Of a stretch of DNA of 45,762 nucleotides, positions 35,059 to 41,704 are shown one piece after another. The stretch comes from DTKY01 sp037440765. Its GTDB lineage: Bacteria > Acidobacteriota > Terriglobia > Bryobacterales > Bryobacteraceae. The notes under the pieces are model-generated. The model was given only the letters and a program-made list of their open reading frames with translations. It was not told where the DNA came from and made no database searches. How positions within the stretch are numbered: position 1 is the stretch's first letter; each line of letters starts with the position of its first letter. Made by a program: the position numbers and the translations under genes. The stretch lies in NCBI GenBank assembly GCA_037440765.1, contig JBBITL010000032.1, positions 1-45,762 on the forward strand, read 5' to 3'.

Positions 35059-35493
35059 TCAGACGCGGTACGTGTCGGGTTTCCAGTTCCCGACTGCCCG
35101 CTTGATCGCGTCCTCGCAGAGGTTCTCCTCGGCCGCGCGCCTGGCAAGCGCGACGAACTCCTCGTCCGGGGCGAAGCGCAGGCCGATCACCTGCCGGATG
35201 CCAAGCCGCGAATCGAGGAGTCTCCCCGCGAGCACAAAGTGGCGCAGGTTCTCCTCGGCTCGGATGGCCCGGTCCTGGGCCTTGAGCGCGAAGGTGCGAG
35301 CGAGCAGGGACAGGATGAACAGGGCGACGCTCAGCGCCACGATGAGAGAGGCGCTGTAGATCCGCTGGTGGTCCCCGATCGACTTCACCAGGTTCACCAC
35401 CGAGCCGATGAAGATCGCCACCTGGAGCAGAAACAGCACGAAGTGATACATGGGCACGTAGTGCCTGTGATTCGCGTAGGTCTGGGTATTCAT
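35059..35493 (-). CDS. DUF6526-type two-helix membrane protein
   Basis: A 144-aa protein starting QTYANHRHYVPMYHFVL, the conserved beginning of this uncharacterised family. Two membrane helices follow (FVLFLLQVAIFIGSVVNLV and YSASLIVALSVALFILSLLA), then a charged cytoplasmic helix with KAQDRAIRAEENLRHF and a C-terminal region ending NWKPDTYRV. Function is unknown. It lies 31 nt upstream of the lyase gene and heads the minus-strand run towards the decarboxylase. Confidence 0.75.
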   Translation of the reverse strand: MNTQTYANHRHYVPMYHFVLFLLQVAIFIGSVVNLVKSIGDHQRIYSASLIVALSVALFILSLLARTFALKAQDRAIRAEENLRHFVLAGRLLDSRLGIRQVIGLRFAPDEEFVALARRAAEENLCEDAIKRAVGNWKPDTYRV

Positions 35494-35845
35494 AGACGGC
35501 CGCCTGCCGGATTCTACCAGAAGCGGCCCGCTGTCGTTAACACGTGATCTGTCCGGTTGAATTCACACATGATCTGTCCGCTTTGGGAGCGGCGGGTTTG
35601 AGACGCTGGCTGGGTGACCCGGGTCCGGCGGCGCCCGGCCGCCGGGATGGAGCGGATGATGAAGCCGCAGGATGTGCTGTTGTGCCAGCTACGCTCGACG
35701 CCTCCGATGAGGCCTGCTGCATTGCCAGGGCCGTCGCGCGGAACCACGGAGGTGCAGTAGCCGCCATCGACCAGGCGCTGGCTGCTGTTCACGCGGGTGC
35801 CGCGCCCATCCCGCAGCCCGCCTCGCCCTGCGGATTGGCGCGTGA
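35494..35845 (+). other. Gene-poor interval, possible insertion-sequence scar
   Basis: This 352-bp gap lies between the DUF6526 gene start and the exporter stop. Near its left edge are the direct repeats described separately. The frames that cross it (for example 35544-35960 plus and 35514-35849 minus) encode no recognisable domain. A short plus-strand stretch from 35653 (MERMMKPQDVLL) resembles a protein start but is soon lost. I see no RNA gene. Confidence 0.4.
35532..35580. repeat. Short direct repeats, possible IS end
   Basis: CACGTGATCTGTCCG (35541-35555) and CACATGATCTGTCCG (35566-35580) match at 14 of 15 positions, 25 bp apart, just inside a TGTCGTTAAC at 35532. Several IS21-family ends start with TGT and carry repeated internal sites, so this may be one end of a lost element. 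No transposase or second end was found; the family call is weak. Confidence 0.35.
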
Positions 35846-37087
35846 TCACCGGCCTGCCCCGGGCTCAGGGATGCGGCGGCTCCAGTCGGCCAGGGCCCAG
35901 GCCAGGGCGGTCGCGACGCCCAGCAGGCCCGCCGCCACGCCGATGGCGCGGGGGCTGTAGTACTCCGACGCGAAGCCCGCGATGGCCATCGAGAACATCA
36001 TCGTCGCCCAGCGCAGCGACTCCATGGTGGCGAACACCCGTCCGCGGAACTGGTCCGGCACCCAGCGCAGCAGTTGAGTGTTGTTGAGGACCGTGGTTAC
36101 CGCCATCCCGACTCTCGACAGCAATATGAAGAACAGCGCCGCGCCGTAGGCCTCCATCCTGCTGAACATCACGTAGGCCGCGCCGTGCACCAGGTACGAA
36201 ACCGCCACCACGCGCTTGTAGCCCGCAAAGCCGACCCGGTTGCCGGCCACGTGCCCGATGGCGCCGCCCACCAGCAGCCCGATGCTGGCGAAGCCCCAGA
36301 TGGTGCCGATTCCCTCGGCTCCCCGGTGGAAGACCTGCTCGCCGAACAGCGCGAACAGTATCTGCGCGGCCCCTCCTCCCATGGCCCAGCCCACCGAGAT
36401 CAGCCCAATCGCCATAACCAGGGGCACGGACCGCATGTACCGCAGGCCCTCCGTATAGTCGGCCCAGGGTCGGGGAGCCGCACCTTTGCGCTCAGCCCGG
36501 AAGCCCGCGCCCTCCGGGCGGAGCCGCCAGATCACGGCCGCCGAGAAAAGGAACGACACAGCGTTGAGCACAAAGGCCCACTCGTAGCCCAGGCGCGCCG
36601 CGCTCAGCCCGCCCAGGATCGTGCCAGCCGCCTGGGTCGCCCATTGCGTGTTCTGGGTCAGCGAGTTGGCCGCGTGCAACTCCTTCGGGCCGGCGATGGT
36701 CGGAAGGATGGAAGCCCGCCCGCTGGTATAGAACGGCGAGGCGAACATCAGCAGCGCGCTCAGCGCGTACAGCAGCCAGGGTTCCGGGTAGCGCAGGCTC
36801 AGCAGGAAGGCCAGGGCCACGGCGGCGCGGCAGACGTCGCTCGCGATCATGATCCGCTTGCGGTCGAAACGGTCGAGCGCCACCCCTGCCAGGGGGCCGG
36901 CCAGCGCTGCGGGGATGGCGCGCGACAGCATGACCGCGCTCACCACCAGCCCCGAGCCCGTGGTTTGGAGGGCCAGGCTGAAGACGGCGACGTTGTTGAA
37001 GTAGTCGCCGATCTCGCTCACCACCTGCCCCGTCCACAGCCGCCGGTAGTTGCGGTTTCCGCGCAGCAGTTGGAGCCAGTCGGCCAT
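35846..37087 (-). CDS. MFS exporter (EntS/MFS_3-like)
   Basis: A 413-aa permease with about twelve membrane helices. Features: an N-terminal RNYRRLWTGQVVSEIGDYFNNVAVFSLAL, the loop DRFDRKRIMIASDV with the MFS basic motif, and SGRASILPTIAGPKELHAANSL, all typical of the enterobactin-exporter-like branch. It begins 2 nt after the stop of the glycosyltransferase-thioesterase gene, so it is the last gene of the FkbH operon and the likely exporter of its product. Import is possible but less common for this branch. Confidence 0.88.
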   Translation of the reverse strand: MADWLQLLRGNRNYRRLWTGQVVSEIGDYFNNVAVFSLALQTTGSGLVVSAVMLSRAIPAALAGPLAGVALDRFDRKRIMIASDVCRAAVALAFLLSLRYPEPWLLYALSALLMFASPFYTSGRASILPTIAGPKELHAANSLTQNTQWATQAAGTILGGLSAARLGYEWAFVLNAVSFLFSAAVIWRLRPEGAGFRAERKGAAPRPWADYTEGLRYMRSVPLVMAIGLISVGWAMGGGAAQILFALFGEQVFHRGAEGIGTIWGFASIGLLVGGAIGHVAGNRVGFAGYKRVVAVSYLVHGAAYVMFSRMEAYGAALFFILLSRVGMAVTTVLNNTQLLRWVPDQFRGRVFATMESLRWATMMFSMAIAGFASEYYSPRAIGVAAGLLGVATALAWALADWSRRIPEPGAGR

Positions 37088-37089
37088 GT

Positions 37090-39138
37090 TCAGACAACAC
37101 GCCCGGATATCGCGGCCACATCGGCAGCCAGCGCGGAAAGGAACTCGGCCCGGGCCGTGTCGATGAAGAAGTGCCCGCCCGGGAACATCCGCAAGGAAAA
37201 ATCGCCGGAGGTCTCCTTGGCCCAGGCCTCCAGGTGCTCCCGGCTGATGTTGGCGTCCTGCTCACCCCCGTAGGCGCGTATGGAGCAGCCGAGCGGCCGG
37301 CCGGCTTCGTACACGTAGGCGCGGTAGAGCGCCGTGTCGGCCCGCAGGGCCGGCAGGACCACGCGCAGCAGTTCCGGGCTGTTTCTGACGTGGCCGGGCA
37401 GCCCCTCCAGGCGTTCCAGTTCCTCGAGGAACTCCTCTTCGGAAGGCTCCGGCGGCGGCACGTGCCCCTGCCTGTAGCGCGGTGCGCGGGCGCCGGACAC
37501 CAGCAGCGCCTCAGGCAGCGCCCGTCCCCCTTGCCGCAACAGGCGGGCGAGTTCAAAGGCGACCGCCGCCCCCATGCTGTGTCCGTAAAATGCAAACGGA
37601 AGGTCCAGCAACGGCTGGATGGCTTCACCGAGAGCGCCCACCAGCGCGCTCATCTCGCGCAACGGCGCCCCCGCCAGGCGGCTTTCGCGTCCGGGAGGGC
37701 GCGCCGCCGCCAGTAGCACGCCGGGAGGCATGGCTTCCGCCCATCCGCGGAAAGCGGACGCCCCGGCGCCGGCAAACGGGAAACAGAAGAGCCGGAAGCG
37801 CGCTCCGGAGCCTGGCGCGGCCGGCGGGAACCAGGCGCCGCTCTCCGGCGCCGCGGCCTTCTTCTGCAAACGCAGCGCCAGCAGGCGGCGTTTCTCGGCC
37901 GACAAACCCTCCAGGGCCGATTGAGGGGAAGCGGGACCCTGCGCCGCGGCAGGCTTCCGGGGAGCCTTCAGGACCTCCTGGAGGTACGCTTCGAAAGGCT
38001 CGACGCTAAGGTTGGCGGCATAGCTCAGCGCACGCTCGCGGGAGAGCCGGGAGAGGGCTTCGTAGTGGCCGCGGCCTGTCAAAAGCCGCCGCAGCGCCTC
38101 GTGCCACGGCCCGATGTCCTGCTCCGGGACCTCCGCGACAGGGACCATGTGCTCGTCCACATGGTGGCGGTATTTCCCGATGGGCCGGACCGGAAGCAGG
38201 TAGTCTGCGCCCAGCATCGCCTCCGGGATCCCGCCCACATTGGCCGCCAGGACCGGCACGCCGCGCAGCATGGCCTCCGGGATCATGCGGCTCCGCGCCT
38301 CGGCCCATAGCGAAGGCATCAGGAGCACACGGGTTCGCGCCAGCAGCCGGTCAATGTCGTCCACCGGTTCGAGCAGGCGCACGTTGGCCCGCTGCTTGAG
38401 CGCTTCCAGATCCTCCCGAGTTGTGCCCCAGGTGGGCACGGCGGCGAAGGCCGTCTCCGGCATACGGTCCGCCAGGCCCAGAAATATGGAGATGCCCTTT
38501 ACGGCGCAGGGGTTGACCAGCGTGACGAACTCGTTCGATAAGCGGCCGAGATCCGGGTACGGGCCCGGTTCGAGCAGGGAGATCGGAACGTGAACAGCGT
38601 CGAGCCCGCCATGCTTTCCGAGGTACTCGGCGACGTAACGGCTGACACCGACGACCCCGTCGACCTGCCTCAGCATTCCGGTCTTCGCGGGGCTGGGGAA
38701 GGCGCAGTCCGGCCCGAAGGGCACGGCCAGCGTGGCTCTGGCCAGGTAGACGACTTTCGGTTTGGCGGCCCTGAGAGCCGCCTCCAGCAGCAGTTGAGCG
38801 GGGTCGTCGGTGGAGGTGAGGATCACATCGGGGGCGAACTCCACGATCTGCGCGGAGAAGTACCCCCGGATGTTGGGGTGATCGGTGGCGACGTGCACTT
38901 CCACGTCCTGGTGGCGGAAGACCGCCACTCCGGAGCCCGCGGCCTCAAGAGGCACTCCGCGATCGGCCAGATCGCGCAGGAACCGCTCGCGCCCGGCGCC
39001 GGACGTGCTCCCCAGCCGGGCGACCACACGGCACTGGTGACCACGGCCGGCGAGGGCCTCCATCAGCAAGCGGTTCGACTTGTCGCCTCCGCCGTGCGAC
39101 GGATAGTAGAGCGAATTGTGAGCCAGCAGGATCCGCAT
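37090..39138 (-). CDS. GT4 glycosyltransferase fused to a type II thioesterase
   Basis: A 682-aa fusion. Residues 1 to about 395 are a GT-B glycosyltransferase with the GT4 E-x7-E motif (E280, E288 in AEARSRMIPEAM) and PSLW before it. A Pro/Ala linker carries LSAEKRRLLALRLQKK (412-427). From about 446 comes a complete thioesterase of the PKS/NRPS editing type: PFAGAGAS, GHSMG with S521, D628 and H656 (PGGHFF). The GT half is a paralogue of the other operon glycosyltransferase (shared NPCAxKGISIF, WGTT and VLLMPSLW). Such a fusion suggests sugar transfer linked to release from a carrier protein; this is inference. Confidence 0.88.
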   Translation of the reverse strand: MRILLAHNSLYYPSHGGGDKSNRLLMEALAGRGHQCRVVARLGSTSGAGRERFLRDLADRGVPLEAAGSGVAVFRHQDVEVHVATDHPNIRGYFSAQIVEFAPDVILTSTDDPAQLLLEAALRAAKPKVVYLARATLAVPFGPDCAFPSPAKTGMLRQVDGVVGVSRYVAEYLGKHGGLDAVHVPISLLEPGPYPDLGRLSNEFVTLVNPCAVKGISIFLGLADRMPETAFAAVPTWGTTREDLEALKQRANVRLLEPVDDIDRLLARTRVLLMPSLWAEARSRMIPEAMLRGVPVLAANVGGIPEAMLGADYLLPVRPIGKYRHHVDEHMVPVAEVPEQDIGPWHEALRRLLTGRGHYEALSRLSRERALSYAANLSVEPFEAYLQEVLKAPRKPAAAQGPASPQSALEGLSAEKRRLLALRLQKKAAAPESGAWFPPAAPGSGARFRLFCFPFAGAGASAFRGWAEAMPPGVLLAAARPPGRESRLAGAPLREMSALVGALGEAIQPLLDLPFAFYGHSMGAAVAFELARLLRQGGRALPEALLVSGARAPRYRQGHVPPPEPSEEEFLEELERLEGLPGHVRNSPELLRVVLPALRADTALYRAYVYEAGRPLGCSIRAYGGEQDANISREHLEAWAKETSGDFSLRMFPGGHFFIDTARAEFLSALAADVAAISGRVV

Positions 39139-39147
39139 CCAGCGGTC

Positions 39148-40341
39148 CTACGCGAACATCTCCTGCGCCCTGGACACGCGCCGGCGCACCTGGACGCCGT
39201 TGGGGCAATCGACCGAGCAGGACCCGCAGTCGCCGCAACGTATGGCGCGGACCTGCTCAGGCAGTTCCAGGAACCTCTCCCGGGCCATCGCGAACTGCCC
39301 GTAGCCCTCGGCGTAGGTAAGGAAGCGGAGCATGTCCGGAACGGGCACTCCCCGGTCGCAGACTCCGTTGCAGGCGCCGCACATGCGGCAGTAGTTCGGG
39401 CCCAGGCGGGCCATCAGCGACTCCAGCACCCTTTCGTCCTGGGGCGCATAAGGCTCGGCCATGGACCGCAGGTTCTCGTCGAGCTGGTCGTGGTCGGTCA
39501 TGCAGACGATGGCGGTGTCCACCGACGGGTTCCTCAGCGCCCACTTGATGGCGGCCAGAGCTCCTCCCTTGGCGCCGAGTATCTTCTTCAGGGCCTCGGG
39601 ATCGGCGCCGTACAGCCTGTCGCCGCGCCCCACGCGCGCCACTCCGCCGGCCATCACTTTCATGGCCACGATCCCCAGGCCGGCCTTGCGGGCGCGCTGG
39701 ATGGCCGAGGTGATGTCGTTGGCGCGGGCGCCCTGGCCCGAGGCCGCCACGTTGCGCATCGAGAAGTTGTAGGTTGTCAGCACCACTTCGGTCTGGCCGC
39801 GTTTGACCAGATGATCCAGCATCTGGTCCATGTTGAAGTGCGTGCTGACGCCGGCGAAACGGATCTTGCCGGCTGCTTTCGCCGCGCGCTGGACCTCCAG
39901 CAACTCGTCGGTGACCTCCTCGGGGCTGTTGCGGTTGTGAAGGTACCAGATGTCCAGATAGTCGGTGCCAAGTTCCTTGAGGCTGGTATCCAGGTGGGCG
40001 ACAGCCTCATCCTTGGTCTTGGCGGCGGACTTCGAAGAGATTATGACCTGCTTGCGCCTGCCCTTCAGGGCCGCTCCCACCATTCTCTCGTTGTTGCCGT
40101 TCTGGTATCCGCGGGCCGTATCGAAATGGATTATGCCGATGTCGGCGGCGCGCTCGATTACCGAGGGGTCGGACGTGGTCATGCAGCCGAAGGAAAGCGA
40201 GGTCACCTTCAGCCCCGTGTTTCCCAGCGTGCGGTAGGTGAGCTTCACTGTTTCAGCCGCAGCCGGCGGCTTGGCCAGCCCGGCGGCGGGCAGCGTCAGC
40301 CCGGCTCCCAGAAAGGCGCGTCGAGATGCAGTACGTTCCAT
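39148..40341 (-). CDS. Aldo/keto reductase with C-terminal 4Fe-4S motifs and Tat signal
   Basis: A 397-aa protein. The N-terminus has a twin-arginine signal (SRRAFLGAG then a hydrophobic, Ala-rich stretch). The aldo/keto reductase barrel has the tetrad D74, Y79, K104 and H135. The C-terminus adds two cysteine clusters, CRMCGACNGVC and CGDCGSCSVDC, typical of ferredoxin-like domains in this subfamily. The start ATG at 40341 has GGAGG 6 nt upstream; the upstream extension to 40374 lacks one. It lies 9 nt before the glycosyltransferase-thioesterase gene. Export with bound cofactors would place the reaction outside the cytoplasm. Confidence 0.9.
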   Translation of the reverse strand: MERTASRRAFLGAGLTLPAAGLAKPPAAAETVKLTYRTLGNTGLKVTSLSFGCMTTSDPSVIERAADIGIIHFDTARGYQNGNNERMVGAALKGRRKQVIISSKSAAKTKDEAVAHLDTSLKELGTDYLDIWYLHNRNSPEEVTDELLEVQRAAKAAGKIRFAGVSTHFNMDQMLDHLVKRGQTEVVLTTYNFSMRNVAASGQGARANDITSAIQRARKAGLGIVAMKVMAGGVARVGRGDRLYGADPEALKKILGAKGGALAAIKWALRNPSVDTAIVCMTDHDQLDENLRSMAEPYAPQDERVLESLMARLGPNYCRMCGACNGVCDRGVPVPDMLRFLTYAEGYGQFAMARERFLELPEQVRAIRCGDCGSCSVDCPNGVQVRRRVSRAQEMFA

Positions 40342-40399
40342 ACAGCCTCCCACTAAGAACCCAAATGATTTCAACAGGTTTCAGTATACACCGAACCCT

Positions 40400-41701
40400 C
40401 TAGGGCCGGTCCTTGCGCCGTGCGCGCAGCCTTTCCAGCAGCAGCGCGCGCTTCTCCGGCGACAGTGTGGCCAGATCCGCTCCGCTCCCGGCCGGGGCGT
40501 GCCGGCCGGCGGGCGCCTGGGTGGCGGGCGCCAGGGAGGCGAGGAATTCCATGAGCAGCCCCGGCTGGATACCGGCCACGAAGCGGTGCGCTCTCTCGCG
40601 CGAGGTCTCGGACTCCTCCCGATACAGCCCGCGTTCCGTCAGCAAGGCGTTGAGGGCCTCGGCCCAGGGGTCCACGTCCTGTTCCGGGACAACCGCGGAG
40701 GGGAGCCCGCGCTCGTCGAATTCCGGCAGATAGCGCTCGATGGGCCTGACCGGCAGCACGAACCGCGTTCCGAGTTTCGCCTCCAGAAGTCCGCCCGAAT
40801 CGCTGGAAATGACCGGCACGCCGTGCAGCATCGCCTCCGTCACGCTCAGGCCGAAGCCTTCGTACCACAGCGATGGCATCAGCAGCACGCGGGTGTTCCG
40901 GAGAACCTGCGTAATGCTCTTCACGTTGGCCAACAGCCGCACGTTGGGAAGGGCCTGGAGCGCGGCGCGGTCCGCCGAGGTCGTTCCCCAGCCGGCGAGC
41001 GCCGCGAAGGTGCACTGCGGAAAGCGCGCGGCCAGAGCGCGGAAGATCGAAATGCCCTTGATGGCGCACGGATTGACCATCGTGACCAGGTGCTGGCCCG
41101 CCGGGTCGAACTTCTCAAACGGGGGCCTGCCGTAGACGGGCGGATGAATCACCACCGCCGGCCGGCCCAGGTGCCGCTCGATGTAGCCCGCCGTGTGGCT
41201 GCCGATCGCCACCACCCCGGCGCACTGGCGCACGTGGGCGGCGCCTTCCGGATTCGGGTTCCAGCTTGCGGGACCGAAGGGGAACAACTGCGGCGTGTGC
41301 GCCAGGTATATGACCCGGCCGGGCGCCTGGTGCATCGCCTCGCCGAGCAGCACCTGGCCCAGGTCCTCGGAGGAAACCAGCACCCAGTCGGGCCGGAAAC
41401 CGGCTATCTGCTCGCGCAGCAGCAGGGTCCTGCGGCCCGGGTCGGCGGCCGAGCAGACCGTGACCGCCCCCCTGCGGACGATCTCCACGCCATCCTGCCT
41501 GCCGGTGTCGAGGGCAACCAGCTCAATCTCCTCATCGCGCAGTTGATCCAGCCTGCCCGCCCGGTCCTGAGCCAGTTCGGCGGCTACGATGCGGCACTCA
41601 TGCCCCGCCTCGGCGGCCAGGTCCAGCCACACCAGGTTGCTGCGAGTGGCCCCCCCCCGCGGCGGCACGTAAGAAGCGTTGGCCGCAAGCAGGATTCGCA
41701 T
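40400..41701 (-). CDS. GT4 glycosyltransferase with C-terminal linker motif
   Basis: A 433-aa GT-B enzyme. The N-terminal domain begins MRILLAANASYVPPRGGATR; the C-terminal donor domain has E-x7-E at E281/E289 (EGFGLSVTEAM) and GGLLEAKLG. It ends with LSPEKRALLLERLRARR (413-429), resembling short helices found at module junctions of PKS/NRPS enzymes and matched in the linker of the GT-thioesterase fusion. Codons 15-18 contain a run of nine G (41650-41658 on the plus strand as C). It starts 3 nt after the FkbH-like gene. Donor sugar and acceptor are unknown. Confidence 0.88.
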   Translation of the reverse strand: MRILLAANASYVPPRGGATRSNLVWLDLAAEAGHECRIVAAELAQDRAGRLDQLRDEEIELVALDTGRQDGVEIVRRGAVTVCSAADPGRRTLLLREQIAGFRPDWVLVSSEDLGQVLLGEAMHQAPGRVIYLAHTPQLFPFGPASWNPNPEGAAHVRQCAGVVAIGSHTAGYIERHLGRPAVVIHPPVYGRPPFEKFDPAGQHLVTMVNPCAIKGISIFRALAARFPQCTFAALAGWGTTSADRAALQALPNVRLLANVKSITQVLRNTRVLLMPSLWYEGFGLSVTEAMLHGVPVISSDSGGLLEAKLGTRFVLPVRPIERYLPEFDERGLPSAVVPEQDVDPWAEALNALLTERGLYREESETSRERAHRFVAGIQPGLLMEFLASLAPATQAPAGRHAPAGSGADLATLSPEKRALLLERLRARRKDRP

Positions 41702-41704
41702 GGT

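Noticed and set aside
35514..35849. Minus-strand 111-aa frame in the gene-poor interval as a transposase remnant
   Set aside because: No transposase motif such as a DDE segment is visible; only the terminal repeats hint at a mobile element.
35846..37087. Siderophore exporter in a siderophore gene cluster
   Set aside because: The permease resembles EntS-type exporters, but no siderophore NRPS, iron receptor or Fur-like box is seen; it fits better as exporter of the FkbH operon product.
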